A DNA stretch of 64,000 bases from Neoalteromonas arenosi (lineage in GTDB: Bacteria > Pseudomonadota > Gammaproteobacteria > Enterobacterales > Alteromonadaceae): NCBI RefSeq assembly GCF_030362855.1, contig NZ_JAUCBP010000012.1:62001-126000 (forward strand). The letters are read 5' to 3'. A program made the translations under genes and the position numbers. Below are positions 36,101-45,445 of the stretch, piece by piece; within the stretch, counting starts at the first letter, position 1; every line of letters starts with the position of its first letter. The notes under the pieces are model-generated. The model was given only the letters and a program-made list of their open reading frames with translations. It was not told the DNA's origin and ran no database searches.

Positions 36101-36219
36101 TGCCGACGGCCTATGCATGGTTTGCAAGAAAAACCGGCTCACCTTTGGTAAGAGCGCAAAAAGTAGAACGGCTGCAATCCGAAATCCCCTATGAAAAAGG
36201 TCAAAGCGAACATTCCTAA
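33103..36219 (+). CDS. RND multidrug-type efflux pump, inner-membrane subunit (HAE1)
   Basis: 1038 aa, the normal size for AcrB-like proton-driven pumps. It has twelve membrane spans and two large periplasmic loops. The N-terminus MWISDTSVKRPVFASVVNLLL is typical. The proton-relay aspartates lie in LVLAIGLVVDDAIVVLENIYR, and the conserved TM10-12 motif GLAAKNGILIVEFANQL follows further on. The start is ATG, 3 nt after the adaptor stop. The 3' end overlaps the HAD-IB gene by 29 nt. No regulator is seen next to the operon. Confidence 0.95.
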   Translation: MWISDTSVKRPVFASVVNLLLIVFGVVAISLLSLREYPDIDPPIVSISTNYPGASANIVETRITQILEDRISGIEGIKNITSTSRNGRSNINIEFKLSRDIDAASNDVRERVSRALNNLPDQADPPEVSKSNSDENVIIWYNLRSTNLNTMELTDYARRFVVDRLSIAEGVARVQVGGGRDYAMKVWLDRNAMAARGVTVADVERIVRSENVELPAGQVESMDRDLEVRVARTFLTPEDFANLTVAVGNDGYLVRLREVAHVELTSVDDETDFRGDGVNMIGLGIVKQSKANTLEVARSAREAIKRIEDTLPENIFIVPSYDSSVFIEESINEVYNTLGIAMLMVIVVIYIFLGNVRATLIPAVTVPVALISAFSVMYVMGFSINLLTLLALVLAIGLVVDDAIVVLENIYRRIEMGEPPILAAYRGAREVGFAVIATTLVLVSVFMPLVFLEGNIGRLFTEFAIAIAAAVVFSSFTALTLSPMMASKLLKKRERSSGFGRFVDNGFKKLEAGYFNSLAKTLHQPVFMVVLLVFAVVAVAQLYNLVPREFVPREDRGNFFILMQAQEGASYESNSANLAKIEEILLEYRESGEANRVLVRTPGFGGGAGIAIVGAADWDNRQRDTFALMNEISGRLSQIPDVRAFAIMRSSIAGRGFGRPVQFVLQGNTYEELVEWRDTVMARAAENENLLRLDSDYKETSPQLLVNIDRDRAADLGVSISDIGRTLETMLGQRRVSTFLDRGEEYDVILEGADDDFRSPRSIDNLYVRSQRTGELIPMDNLLNFEERATSAQLNRYNRMRSITISANLADGYTVGEALTYLENIVATELPDSVSIDYKGESQLYQESGNSFLFIFALALAITYLVLAAQFESWVHPWVIMLTVPLALLGAFIGLYLSELSINIYSQIGLVMLIGLAAKNGILIVEFANQLRDAGEEFEMALRKAASLRLRPIVMTGFTTVFSALPLVLASGPGAESRMVIGMVIFSGVLVATFMTLYVVPTAYAWFARKTGSPLVRAQKVERLQSEIPYEKGQSEHS

Positions 36220-36928
36220 GTCAGACTCAACAGCGCAATCAGTGATTGCGCTGTTTGATCTCGATTACACCTTAATTTCAGCGGATTGCACTGCCCATTG
36301 GTTGAAGTATATGTTAACCCGTTCACGGCGGCGCAAACTGTTAGTGTTTGGCTTACTGCCATTGATCAAGTTATTCAGTGTCTTAAATGTCAATCTCGCG
36401 CTGCGCAATTCAATTTACTTGTGGGCAGCGACTGTGGGCTTGTCACGTGCGGCACAATTGCGGTTGCGGCGCGAGGCGATTACGCATCTGACAATACGAA
36501 AAAAAGTGCATGCCTATCCACAAGCTGTTGAACGCCTAAATTGGCATCTGCAGCAAGGGCATAAGGTAGTAATTGTGACGGGGGCGCTGCGCTGGTTAGC
36601 ACGCGATTTGTGTCGTCATTTGGCGATCGAATACCACCATTTACTTGGTTCAAGCGATCGCGCCCAGTTTGGCGGTCGCGTTAGCCAGGTGTTTTGTTAT
36701 CACGACAACAAAGTAAAACTTCTCCAAGCCCATGGATTATTGGCACCTCAGCAATATCGCTACGGCTACTCCGACAGCTCTGCTGATATTCCCTTATTGG
36801 CCGAGTGTGACGAGGCATTTATCATCAACCCTAAAGCCTCATGTTTGCCGGCTTTTCAAGCCGCCTTCGGAGAGTCTGCTAGGATTTTAAATTGGCCAAA
36901 GCGCGATACCTGTAAATCGAATCACTAA
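36191..36928 (+). CDS. HAD-IB family phosphatase (SerB-like subfamily)
   Basis: 245 aa. The four HAD motifs are present: FDLDYT (nucleophile D23, acid D25), VIVTGA (motif II threonine), K in HDNKVKLL (motif III), and GYSDSSADIPLL (motif IV). The helical cap lies at about 30-110, and IB-type relatives act on small phosphorylated metabolites or phospholipid headgroups. The ATG lies 29 nt inside the RND pump gene, and no independent ribosome site is obvious, so translation is probably coupled to the pump. A GTG at residue 18 is an alternative start. Confidence 0.88.
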   Translation: MKKVKANIPKSDSTAQSVIALFDLDYTLISADCTAHWLKYMLTRSRRRKLLVFGLLPLIKLFSVLNVNLALRNSIYLWAATVGLSRAAQLRLRREAITHLTIRKKVHAYPQAVERLNWHLQQGHKVVIVTGALRWLARDLCRHLAIEYHHLLGSSDRAQFGGRVSQVFCYHDNKVKLLQAHGLLAPQQYRYGYSDSSADIPLLAECDEAFIINPKASCLPAFQAAFGESARILNWPKRDTCKSNH

Positions 36929-37003
36929 GTAATACAGACACAACCCAAGAAGTTTGCTTAAATAGTAGGACTAATCGCTCGCAGTTTTGGAGTTTATCAC
37001 TGC

Positions 37004-37624
37004 ATGACAGATTCGCACTTGTTTGACAAGCTAGTCGACTGGGTCACCTTGTATCAGTTTAATTTGATTTGGTCTGGGGTATTGCTACTCGGCTATGTCA
37101 TATTAACTCGCTTGGCGTTGCCCCATGTGGAGCGCAAGGTCATCCATTCAAAGCTCAAGAGTGAGGCGGCAGCCAAAGCCTCTTACATGACGCGGCTGAT
37201 TATAGGCATACTTACACTCGCCACGGTTTTGATCGTTTGGGGAATAGATTTTAGCGGCCTTTTACTGATATCGACATCGCTATTAACCTTAACCGGCGTA
37301 GCATTGTTCGCGAGCTGGTCATTGTTGAGTAATGTAACCTCGTATTTTGTCTTGCTGTTTCAACCGTCATTTCGTCGCGGTAACTTTATTCGGATTATTG
37401 ACGGTGACAACTATATCCAAGGCTATATTGCAGACGTTAACCTTTTCAGTGCTAAACTTATTACGGAGTCGAGAGAAGAGATTGTTTATCCCAACAATTT
37501 ATTATTGACTCGTCCAACCATCGTAAACCCGCGAGATCGCGACAATTCTATTGGTAAAACGGCCAGCGCTGCGCCTGTGGCACCGGTTGCTAATAGTGTA
37601 GAGGACTCAAGACCAGCATCATGA
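37004..37624 (+). CDS. Short MscS-family mechanosensitive channel
   Basis: 206 aa, shorter than E. coli MscS (286). It has three hydrophobic segments. The third, LLISTSLLTLTGVALFASWSLLSNVTSYFVLLFQP, is the pore-lining TM3 with G/A pattern and the hinge, and it leads into the beta domain (FRRGNFIRIIDGDNYIQGYIADVNLFSAKLIT; VYPNNLLLTRPTIVNP). The alpha-beta cage domain at the C-terminus is missing, replaced by an alanine/proline/serine-rich tail. The stop overlaps an ATG of the next GGDEF gene frame by 4 nt. Confidence 0.88.
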   Translation: MTDSHLFDKLVDWVTLYQFNLIWSGVLLLGYVILTRLALPHVERKVIHSKLKSEAAAKASYMTRLIIGILTLATVLIVWGIDFSGLLLISTSLLTLTGVALFASWSLLSNVTSYFVLLFQPSFRRGNFIRIIDGDNYIQGYIADVNLFSAKLITESREEIVYPNNLLLTRPTIVNPRDRDNSIGKTASAAPVAPVANSVEDSRPAS

Positions 37625-37653
37625 CTCTCCAGAGCTGTATCTATGGAGTAAGC

Positions 37654-39465
37654 ATGTACAGGACGTGCACTGCAATACTGCTAACCCTATGCATTGTATT
37701 GAATTTAAGTCTAAGCGCCACTGCTGTGGCGCAATACAATGCACCAACGCCAATATTGTTAACTGATCGCGAACAGGGAGAGCAACGCACTGGGCACGCT
37801 TTTATCTGGCACGATGCTTCTGCTCAAGCTACTGCTCAACAGGCGCTTGACGCTTTTTATCAAGGGCAGTTTAGTAGTTTGCAATCCCAAGGAAGTACAG
37901 GTTTAAAGCCAGGTGCTTTCTGGACAACTTTTAGCCTGAGGAATACCACGGCTCAAGATCTTGTCTATCATCTTGAATACGTCGATCATCAGCTTATTCA
38001 ACTGGATGCCTATCAAGTCACTAATGAGCGTGACTTGGTGCAGCTAGTCAGCTTATCAATGGAGCAATCATTCTCGACGAGACCTGTCGACCACCCTCGT
38101 CTGGTTGTGCCAGTGACGATTCCGTCAGGGCAGACAATGCAGTTCCTGTGGCGAATGAACTCTCACGAAGTCGGTTATGTGTTTCCAAGTTTTAGAATTT
38201 GGACCCCCGCAGCACTGGACCGCGCGATCACAGTTGAGACTGCTTTGGTTGGCTTTCTATTTGGCGGCTTCGTTTTAATGTCTTTGTTCGCTCTGGTTGC
38301 AGGTGTGGCAACTAAGAAAGGCAGCTATTACATGTACGCCATCTACGCAGTGAGTAAAATCGTAGTATGGGCGACGATACTTGGCTTTACCCATCAGTAT
38401 TGGTTAATGGAGAATTTCGAGTGGCGCTACATGTCACTAAGTGGAGCGATAAGCGTGCTTTGTGGCTTCATTTTTGCGCGCATGTTCCTTCAGACCAAGG
38501 TATTCACGCCCAAGCTCGACAAAGTGTTATTACTCACTATTGCTAACGCATTGGTGTTGTTGGTCAGTGCTCTACTGCACCTCAAGCTGGTAGCTATCGT
38601 CTCAATTACCTTAGCATTGTTGTTATACCCGTTTATTACAGTAGTCAGCTGGATTCGTTGGCGACAAGGTTCTGCGGAGGCGGGGATCTTCACTCTCGCT
38701 TGGACATTACTCGTCGTTGGCTTGTTTATTCAAGCTTGTCGGGACTTAGGGTTTGTTGAGCACAATTTTGTTAACTACTATTGGCCACCTGTAGCTTCGT
38801 TTGTAGAAATGATAGCGATTATGGCCGCACTAGGTGTACAAATGGTGCGCCTACGAGACCAAAAACGCGAAGCGGAACTGGCATATAAGAATCACTTAGA
38901 ACAAACGCAATTGATTCTTGAGCAAACCGTCGAAGATCGCACGCGCGAGCTGAACTTACAAAAACAAATCGCCGAGCGTGAAGCACAAACTGATCACTTA
39001 ACAGGGATTGCCAATCGACGCTACTTTTTCAACCAATTAGAAGCACAATTGCAAGCCAGCCGCGAGCGTCAGTTCCCCGTAAGTTTCTTGTTGTTTGACC
39101 TCGATGATTTCAAGCAAATAAACGATCGTTATGGTCATCAAAGTGGTGATGCCGCTTTGGTGGAATTTGCACGTATAATCAAAGCGAATTTGCGTGAGTC
39201 TGATGTGTTTGGTCGAATTGGTGGGGAGGAGTTTGGTCTGATCATTAACCAACCATTAGATGAAGCCCATGAGTTGGCTAATCGGTTGCGCCAGGCGGTG
39301 AGCAAAATGATAGTCACAACGAGTAAATCGTCTTTTGCGCTAACCGTCAGTATCGGCTTGGCAGCATTTCAAAAAAATGATTCCGTTGAAGACCTGTATA
39401 CGCGGGTCGACAAAGCACTCTACAAGGCCAAATCGCAAGGTCGCAATCGCGTTGAGTTAATATAA
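37654..39465 (+). CDS. Diguanylate cyclase with 7TMR-DISM sensor
   Basis: A membrane sensor that should make the second messenger c-di-GMP. Signal peptide, then a periplasmic 7TMR-DISMED2-like domain (about 25-180), seven membrane helices (about 200-390), a coiled coil (about 405-445), and a GGDEF domain beginning DHLTGIANRRYFF with the active motif GGEEF in RIGGEEFGLII. LLFDLDDFKQINDRYGH supplies the metal and GTP site. No RxxD inhibitory motif is in the usual position. The ATG at 37654 with GGAG 6 nt upstream is better supported than the ATG at 37621. Confidence 0.92.
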   Translation: MYRTCTAILLTLCIVLNLSLSATAVAQYNAPTPILLTDREQGEQRTGHAFIWHDASAQATAQQALDAFYQGQFSSLQSQGSTGLKPGAFWTTFSLRNTTAQDLVYHLEYVDHQLIQLDAYQVTNERDLVQLVSLSMEQSFSTRPVDHPRLVVPVTIPSGQTMQFLWRMNSHEVGYVFPSFRIWTPAALDRAITVETALVGFLFGGFVLMSLFALVAGVATKKGSYYMYAIYAVSKIVVWATILGFTHQYWLMENFEWRYMSLSGAISVLCGFIFARMFLQTKVFTPKLDKVLLLTIANALVLLVSALLHLKLVAIVSITLALLLYPFITVVSWIRWRQGSAEAGIFTLAWTLLVVGLFIQACRDLGFVEHNFVNYYWPPVASFVEMIAIMAALGVQMVRLRDQKREAELAYKNHLEQTQLILEQTVEDRTRELNLQKQIAEREAQTDHLTGIANRRYFFNQLEAQLQASRERQFPVSFLLFDLDDFKQINDRYGHQSGDAALVEFARIIKANLRESDVFGRIGGEEFGLIINQPLDEAHELANRLRQAVSKMIVTTSKSSFALTVSIGLAAFQKNDSVEDLYTRVDKALYKAKSQGRNRVELI

Positions 39466-39492
39466 AAAAGCCCGCGGAAAGCGGGCTTTTTA
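39463..39492. terminator. Bidirectional terminator between GGDEF gene and rpoD
   Basis: AAAAAAGCCCGC-GGAAA-GCGGGCTTTTT: a strong GC stem with A- and T-runs on the two sides, shared by convergent genes. Confidence 0.88.
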
Positions 39493-39515
39493 GTTGTTCA
39501 AGTTAACGATTTACG

Positions 39516-41345
39516 TTATTCGTCTAAGAAGCTGCGAAGCTGCTCAGAGCGACTTGGGTGACGTAACTTGCGCAATGCCTTCGCTTCAATCTGACGAATA
39601 CGCTCACGAGTAACGTCAAACTGCTTACCGACTTCTTCTAGTGTATGGTCAGTATTCATATCAATACCGAAGCGCATACGCAATACCTTCGCTTCACGCG
39701 CAGTAAGACCTGCCAACACTTCCTGCGTAGCGTCTTTTAAGCTACCTCCAGTGGCTGAGTCGAGTGGTTGGATAATGGTATTATCCTCAATGAAATCGCC
39801 TAAGTGTGAATCTTCATCATCACCGATAGGGGTTTCCATCGAAATTGGCTCTTTAGCAATTTTCAATACTTTGCGGATCTTATCCTCAGGCATTAACATG
39901 CGTTCTGACAATTCTTCTGGCGTTGGCTCACGCCCCATTTCTTGCAACATCTGACGTGAAATCCGATTCAACTTATTGATTGTCTCAATCATGTGGACTG
40001 GGATACGAATAGTTCGTGCCTGGTCTGCAATCGAACGGGTGATCGCCTGACGAATCCACCACGTTGCATAGGTTGAAAACTTGTAACCACGACGGTACTC
40101 GAACTTATCGACCGCCTTCATCAATCCGATATTACCTTCTTGGATAAGGTCGAGGAATTGTAAGCCACGGTTGGTGTATTTTTTCGCTATTGAAATAACC
40201 AAACGCAGGTTGGCTTCAACCATTTCCTTTTTCGCGCGGCGCGCTTTAGCTTCACCAATCGACATGCGTCGATTGATGTCTTTGATATCAGCAATGACTA
40301 GGCCGGTTTCAAGCTCAACCTGATTCATCTTGCTGACGCTACGCTCAATCTCTTCGCGTTGCTCTTGCAGTGATGCGACAAAGTCTTTGCCTGTTGCAAT
40401 GGCTGTGTCTAACCAATCTGTCGTTGTCTCGTTACCCGCGAATGCCTTGATAAAGTCTTTCTTTGGCATTTTTGCGTTCACGACACAGTACTTCATGACT
40501 AAGCGCTCTTGGATCCGCACGCGGTCCATCATATCGCGCATGTTCTTAACCATGCGGTCGAACTGTTTGGGGACAAGGCGGAACTCTTTGAAAACATCGC
40601 TCAACGCATTGATTTGTTTGCGTGCATCTTTGTGAGCGCGGCCTTTTTTCTCAATCACTTCGCGCGCTTTAGTGTATTGAGCGCGAAGTTCAGCAAATTT
40701 TTCGCGAGCAACTTCAGGATCTACGCTGTTGTCATCTTCTTCATCATCTTCGTCGTCATCATCGTCGTCTTCGTCGTCGAGATCTTCTTGTGACAATTCA
40801 GAGCCTACGTGAGTCGCTGTGGGAGCGACATCTTCTTCGTTCGGGTCAACGAAACCAATAATAATATCGCTAAGACGAATCTCTTCAGCCTCGTATAAGT
40901 CCCACTGATCAAGTAAATAGGTGATGGCTTCTGGATACTCAGCAACAGAGCACTGAACTTGATTGATGCCGTCTTCGATGCGTTTGGCGATTTCGATCTC
41001 ACCTTCGCGAGTTAACAACTCAACGGTACCCATCTCGCGCATGTACATGCGAACCGGGTCAGTAGTACGACCGATTTCACTCTCTACGGTAGCCAGTGCT
41101 TGAGCTGCAGCTTCTGCGACTTCTTCATCCGCAGTATTGTCTTGCATGAGTAATTCATCAGAGTCAGGTGCTGCTTCTGAAACTTGGATTCCCATGTCGT
41201 TGATCATGCGAATGATATCTTCGATCTGATCCGAATCAACGATGTCTTGGGGAAGGTGGTCATTAACCTCAGCAAAGGTTAAGTAACCCTGCTCTTTTCC
41301 TTTTGCAATCAAAAGCTTGATCTGAGACTGCTTGTTTTGCGGCAT
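39516..41345 (-). CDS. rpoD: Primary sigma factor RpoD (sigma-70)
   Basis: 609 aa (E. coli 613). Region 1.1 starts [22 protein letters not shown]. It is followed by region 1.2 ([11 protein letters not shown]), the acidic non-conserved insert with a long D/E run (about 190-215), regions 2.1-2.4 ([45 protein letters not shown]), region 3 and region 4.2 with the -35-reading helix ([31 protein letters not shown]). It is the last gene of rpsU-yqeY-dnaG-rpoD, with its own promoters likely in the 231-nt gap after dnaG. Confidence 0.98.
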   Translation of the reverse strand: MPQNKQSQIKLLIAKGKEQGYLTFAEVNDHLPQDIVDSDQIEDIIRMINDMGIQVSEAAPDSDELLMQDNTADEEVAEAAAQALATVESEIGRTTDPVRMYMREMGTVELLTREGEIEIAKRIEDGINQVQCSVAEYPEAITYLLDQWDLYEAEEIRLSDIIIGFVDPNEEDVAPTATHVGSELSQEDLDDEDDDDDDEDDEEDDNSVDPEVAREKFAELRAQYTKAREVIEKKGRAHKDARKQINALSDVFKEFRLVPKQFDRMVKNMRDMMDRVRIQERLVMKYCVVNAKMPKKDFIKAFAGNETTTDWLDTAIATGKDFVASLQEQREEIERSVSKMNQVELETGLVIADIKDINRRMSIGEAKARRAKKEMVEANLRLVISIAKKYTNRGLQFLDLIQEGNIGLMKAVDKFEYRRGYKFSTYATWWIRQAITRSIADQARTIRIPVHMIETINKLNRISRQMLQEMGREPTPEELSERMLMPEDKIRKVLKIAKEPISMETPIGDDEDSHLGDFIEDNTIIQPLDSATGGSLKDATQEVLAGLTAREAKVLRMRFGIDMNTDHTLEEVGKQFDVTRERIRQIEAKALRKLRHPSRSEQLRSFLDE

Positions 41346-41472
41346 AAAATTTACACTTCTCTCGTATGAATAGCGCGATTAAATGTCAGTAAACCTGCAC
41401 AATTTAAACGCTCTCTATTGTGCGGTTTTCCAGTTTGGAACAGCTTTAAATCAGCTATACAACTGGTTTCAA

Positions 41473-41527
41473 TGTATAGCAGTATAGACTACTTCATTGA
41501 GTTTTCGGCGAATTAGCCAGTATAGCA
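41473..41527 (-). promoter_or_regulatory. Candidate rpoD promoters (clustered -10 boxes)
   Basis: On the minus strand three -10-like hexamers occur: TATACT (41519-41524, preceded by TGC as in an extended -10), TATACT (41481-41486), and TATACA (41473-41478, also TGC-preceded). No matching strong -35 is obvious. They lie in the dnaG-rpoD gap, where gammaproteobacteria usually have internal rpoD promoters. Confidence 0.35.
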
Positions 41528-41576
41528 GATTAAACTGCCATTTTACTAGAATAATGTGGTTGCAATTTAGTCAGGT

Positions 41577-43364
41577 TCAAGGGGCTGTTGCGGGTTTTTT
41601 AGCCTGCATCAACAAGTTTAATTCTTGTTTCTCTGCCGTTGATAATCCATGTACGCGCGATTTAGTCATTAAAATTTCCATGCGCTGTTCAAAGTGCCAA
41701 TTCAACAACTTCTTAAAACTATCCTTAAACACAGACTCAGCAGCGGCGGCATCAATCAAAAATTCTTGTTGCAGGAGTTTTGATAGGTGCGTGGCCTCGG
41801 GCTTATTTCGATAGTGCTCTAACACGCTGCCAGTATGGGCATTGGGGTTTTGCAGACAGTACTGATGGATGCTTATCAGCAAACCCAACCCTGGAATCGC
41901 GCTTTCGACTAAAACACTGAAATCAATATGAGGCAAACGCGCGGCGAGACTTGGGTCGTCTAGGAGTAATCGCAACATCGTTCGCACGGGTGAAATACTC
42001 GCTTTCGGTGCGTTGTAACTGTTCGCCTGTTTCTGTGGGGCTCGTTGATTGGCGCGTTGAATGTCGCGCTCTCGCTGATAACGGTCTTGTTCGCCACAAA
42101 GGCGACTGAGTTCCGTATTTAGCATATCACGCTGGTTGTCTCCCAAGATAGAATCGATCAAAGGTTGCGCAGCGGCTTTTAACGCAGCCTTACCTTCAGT
42201 TGAGCCAACCGAGTGTTGTTGCAACAAGCGGTCGAACAAAAACTTAGACAGTGGTTGGGCTTTGTCGAGTTCTGCTTCGAATGCTGCCTTACCCACTTTT
42301 TGTACCATGGTATCGGGATCTTCACCGTCTGGCAGGAATAAGAAACGCATGGTGACACCGTCTTTCAAAAACGGTAGCGCATTTTCCATTGCTCGCCACG
42401 CAGCTTCGCGACCCGCACGGTCGCCATCGTAACAGCAAATGATGTCATTGGTAGCGCGCACTAGCATTTGAATATGCTCGGGTGTTGTGGCCGTGCCCAA
42501 CGCTGCCACCGCATAATCAATACCGTGCTCAGCGAGGGCCACAACATCCATGTAACCCTCTACCACAATTACCCGTTCAAGGTGGCGATGAGCCTGTCGG
42601 GCTTGATAAAAGCCGTATAATTCACTGCCTTTATGGAATATCCGCGTCTCGGGAGAGTTGAGGTATTTGGGACCGTCTTGGGTAAATACGCGACCGCCAA
42701 AACCGACGACTCTTCCGCGTTTATCGCGAATAGGGAACATCAAGCGATCGCGAAAAAAGTCAAAACGCTTGCCGTTGTCGTTGGCGGAAATGAGTTTTAA
42801 GTCTAAGAGTTGCTGCTGACGCTGTTCTTGGCCATTGCCAAACTGGCGCAAAACACCGTCCCATTCCGGTGGGGCAAAACCGATTTCCCAGTGCTTTACG
42901 GTTGTGCCACTTAAGCCGCGTTGTTTTAAATAGTCGATGACCTTGGCTGACTGTGCGTGTTGGCGAAGCTGCGCTTGAAAAAAGCGGGTGGCTTTTTCCA
43001 TCAGTGCATAATCGCTGTCGAGTTGCTCGCGGCCAACGCCGGGTTTACGGGGGTGAGAACTTTGCTCTCGCGGCACTTCGACACCGTGAAAGCGGGCTAA
43101 CTCTTCAATCGCTTCAGGAAACTCCAACCGGTCATATTCCATGAGGAAGGAAACAGAGTTTCCGTGCGCTCCGCATCCAAAACAGTGGTAAAATTGCTTA
43201 TCTTGACTGACCGTAAATGACGGCGATTTTTCATTGTGGAATGGGCAGCACGCTTGGTAATTTTTACCCGCTTTTTTAAGTTTAACGCGCGAATCGATAA
43301 TATCGACGATGTCGGTCCGAGCGATCATATCCTCGATAAAATCTTTAGGTATCAAGCCTGCCAT
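41577..43364 (-). CDS. dnaG: DNA primase DnaG
   Basis: Makes RNA primers at the replication fork. It has a zinc-binding N-terminus (CCPFHNEKSPSFTV...CFGCGAHGN), an RNA-polymerase core with the TOPRIM segment VVEGYMDVVALAEHGIDYAVAALGT and the acidic DGDRAG, and a helical C-terminal DnaB-binding domain. The start MAGLIPKDFIEDMIARTDIVD at 43364 matches the family; a frame extension to 43400 adds only MTLLLLRIFKKV. Length from this start is 595 aa (E. coli 581). It lies between yqeY and rpoD in the macromolecular synthesis operon. Confidence 0.97.
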   Translation of the reverse strand: MAGLIPKDFIEDMIARTDIVDIIDSRVKLKKAGKNYQACCPFHNEKSPSFTVSQDKQFYHCFGCGAHGNSVSFLMEYDRLEFPEAIEELARFHGVEVPREQSSHPRKPGVGREQLDSDYALMEKATRFFQAQLRQHAQSAKVIDYLKQRGLSGTTVKHWEIGFAPPEWDGVLRQFGNGQEQRQQQLLDLKLISANDNGKRFDFFRDRLMFPIRDKRGRVVGFGGRVFTQDGPKYLNSPETRIFHKGSELYGFYQARQAHRHLERVIVVEGYMDVVALAEHGIDYAVAALGTATTPEHIQMLVRATNDIICCYDGDRAGREAAWRAMENALPFLKDGVTMRFLFLPDGEDPDTMVQKVGKAAFEAELDKAQPLSKFLFDRLLQQHSVGSTEGKAALKAAAQPLIDSILGDNQRDMLNTELSRLCGEQDRYQRERDIQRANQRAPQKQANSYNAPKASISPVRTMLRLLLDDPSLAARLPHIDFSVLVESAIPGLGLLISIHQYCLQNPNAHTGSVLEHYRNKPEATHLSKLLQQEFLIDAAAAESVFKDSFKKLLNWHFEQRMEILMTKSRVHGLSTAEKQELNLLMQAKKPATAP

Positions 43365-43469
43365 TACTTTTTTGAATATCCTCAGCAACAAGAGCGTCAC
43401 TGTAGCAAGGGAAGATTATACTGCCAAGCGACAAACACGTGCTTGGCAGTTATTTTGTACGCTGCTTAA

Positions 43470-43913
43470 TTAGCCTAATTTTGCTTTAATTTGGCCACTT
43501 AGTGCGCCCATGTCTGTGCGACCTTGGACTTTGGGCTTTAAGAAACCCATCACTTTACCCATGTCTTGCATAGTTGCAGCGCCGGTGGCAGCCATCGCTT
43601 CATCGATGAGCGCCGACAATTCCTCAGCCGTCAACGGCTGTGGTAAGAACGTTTCTAGAATTTCGATCTCTGCGCGCTCGTTATCGGCCAAATCGACGCG
43701 ATTAGCATCGTCAAATTGCTGTGCGGCATCTTTGCGTTGTTTAACCATTTTTGTTAGCACGACTAACACCTGAGTGTCGTCTAATGTCACTCGCTCATCA
43801 ATTTCACGCTGCTTTATGGCGGCAAGAGCCATACGGATAGTACCAAGACGCAATTTATCTTTTGCGCGCATCGCATCTTTTTGGGCTTCTTTTAACGTAT
43901 CAGTAAGTGACAT
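43470..43913 (-). CDS. YqeY / GatB-like domain protein
   Basis: 147 aa, the usual YqeY length. The family resembles the tRNA-binding tail of GatB, the Asp/Glu-tRNA amidotransferase subunit, but its own role is uncertain. It has the typical start LTDTLKEAQKDAMRAKDKLRLGTIRM, the LPQPLTAEEL segment, and the C-terminal GKVMGFLKPKVQGRTDMGALSGQIKAKL. It lies between rpsU and dnaG, its classic position in gammaproteobacteria. Confidence 0.95.
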   Translation of the reverse strand: MSLTDTLKEAQKDAMRAKDKLRLGTIRMALAAIKQREIDERVTLDDTQVLVVLTKMVKQRKDAAQQFDDANRVDLADNERAEIEILETFLPQPLTAEELSALIDEAMAATGAATMQDMGKVMGFLKPKVQGRTDMGALSGQIKAKLG

Positions 43914-43975
43914 AGGCTATTCCTTTTTCTCAGTTATAGGACTTTGCTTAACAACTGGGTTTATGGCGTACAAAC

Positions 43976-44003
43976 AAAAACGCGCCTTTACGGCGCGTTT
44001 CTA
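43976..44003 (-). terminator. Attenuator between rpsU and yqeY
   Basis: On the minus strand AAACGCGCC-GTAAA-GGCGCGTTT is followed by TTGTTTG. It probably lets rpsU be made in excess over the downstream dnaG and rpoD, as in the E. coli operon. Confidence 0.75.
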
Positions 44004-44019
44004 TCGAAAACATTCTATC

Positions 44020-44235
44020 TTAGTAGAGTTTTACGCGACGCGCGTTTTCACGAGCAAGTTTTTTCATGTGACGCTTCTTAGCAGCAGCTTTCTTACGCTT
44101 GCGCTCCCAAGTTGGCTTTTCAAAAAACTCACGACGACGTACTTCTGAAAGTACACCGGCTTTTTCACAAGAACGTTTGAAACGACGAAGAGCAACGTCA
44201 AACGGCTCGTTTTCTCTTACTTTAACGATAGGCAT
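44020..44235 (-). CDS. rpsU: 30S ribosomal protein S21
   Basis: 71 aa, very basic, identical in layout to E. coli S21: [23 protein letters not shown] at the start and [24 protein letters not shown] in the middle. It is a small-subunit protein near the anti-Shine-Dalgarno end of 16S rRNA. GAGGTG 9 nt upstream is a good ribosome site. First gene of the operon leading to dnaG and rpoD; divergent from tsaD. Confidence 0.98.
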   Translation of the reverse strand: MPIVKVRENEPFDVALRRFKRSCEKAGVLSEVRRREFFEKPTWERKRKKAAAKKRHMKKLARENARRVKLY

Positions 44236-44319
44236 CTAAAAATTCACCTCAAAAATTAAACGGTAAAACCGGGTATTTCACTGAGGAAAACTCTTGACCC
44301 GGGTTAAAAATGGTGCGGA

Positions 44320-44348
44320 ATTCTAATCATATCTGGCGCAGAAGTAAA
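44320..44348 (-). promoter_or_regulatory. Sigma-70 promoter of the rpsU operon
   Basis: On the minus strand -35 TTTACT (44343-44348), a 17-nt spacer, and -10 TAGAAT (44320-44325). It lies 85 nt before the rpsU start, in the divergent rpsU-tsaD region. Confidence 0.6.
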
Positions 44349-44422
44349 GTCGTAATTGCTAAAAACTCGCAAACCGCTAAACTACGCCGGTATTTTTCAC
44401 TACAGGGTAATTGCAAACGAAT

Positions 44423-45442
44423 ATGCGGGTCTTAGGTATTGAAACCTCATGCGATGAAACGGGCATTGCAATATACGATACAGAAGCGGGTTTATTGGCC
44501 CACTGTTTGTATAGTCAGATCAAGCTTCATGCTGACTATGGCGGTGTTGTACCTGAACTCGCGTCACGCGACCACGTACGCAAGATTTTACCCTTAATTG
44601 AAGACGCTTTGCAGGCGGCCAAGCTTACCGCCAAGGATATTGACGGCATTGCCGTTACGCGCGGTCCGGGTTTGGTCGGCGCGTTATTAGTTGGCTTGTC
44701 AGTCGCTAAAAGCTTATCACTGGCGTGGAATGTGCCGATGATCGGTGTGCACCATATGGAAGGACACTTACTTGCTCCGATGTTAGAAGCGAAGCAGCCT
44801 GAGTTTCCGTTTGTCGCACTGCTGGTATCGGGAGGGCATAGCATGTTGGTGAACGTCAAGGCGATTGGCGATTACGAAGTCCTGGGCGAGTCAATCGATG
44901 ACGCCGCCGGTGAAGCGTTTGATAAAACTGCCAAACTGTTGGGCTTGGACTATCCGGGCGGACCTCTTTTAGCCAAGCTAGCTGAGCAAGGGGAAGCCGG
45001 ACATTATCAATTCCCGCGGCCCATGACTGACAGACCCGGCATGGACTTTAGTTTCAGCGGCCTTAAAACATTCGCCGCAAATACCATTCGCGCCGCTGAC
45101 AACAGTCAACAAACACAAGCGAATATTGCCTTTGCTTTTCAGGAAGCGGTAGTCGACACCTTGATTATAAAGTGTAAACGGGCGCTTAAACACACTCAGG
45201 GAAAACGCTTGGTTATTGCTGGGGGAGTGAGTGCAAACATCTACTTGCGTGCGCAAATGAAGAGGCTCATGGCGAGTATGGGAGGCGAAGTATATTATCC
45301 TGATCTTGCGTTTTGTACTGACAACGGCGCAATGATTGCCTATGCTGGCGCGCAACGATTATTAGCAGGTGAAACAACATCGGCAGATTGTCGCGCAATG
45401 CCACGTTGGCCATTGGATACCCTTGCCGCAATCGAGCTTTAA
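44423..45442 (+). CDS. tsaD: tRNA N6-adenosine threonylcarbamoyltransferase TsaD
   Basis: Transfers the threonylcarbamoyl group to A37 of ANN-decoding tRNAs, with TsaB and TsaE. It is 339 aa (E. coli 337). The start [14 protein letters not shown] is conserved and picks the ATG at 44423 over an in-frame TTG at 44411. Metal-binding histidines are in [12 protein letters not shown]. The carbamoyl-AMP/ATP pocket is in [27 protein letters not shown] and [12 protein letters not shown] weak promoter (TTGCTA-N16-TAAACT, 44356-44383) can be seen. It ends 3 nt from the convergent plsY. Confidence 0.97.
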   Translation: MRVLGIETSCDETGIAIYDTEAGLLAHCLYSQIKLHADYGGVVPELASRDHVRKILPLIEDALQAAKLTAKDIDGIAVTRGPGLVGALLVGLSVAKSLSLAWNVPMIGVHHMEGHLLAPMLEAKQPEFPFVALLVSGGHSMLVNVKAIGDYEVLGESIDDAAGEAFDKTAKLLGLDYPGGPLLAKLAEQGEAGHYQFPRPMTDRPGMDFSFSGLKTFAANTIRAADNSQQTQANIAFAFQEAVVDTLIIKCKRALKHTQGKRLVIAGGVSANIYLRAQMKRLMASMGGEVYYPDLAFCTDNGAMIAYAGAQRLLAGETTSADCRAMPRWPLDTLAAIEL

Positions 45443-45445
45443 TCG

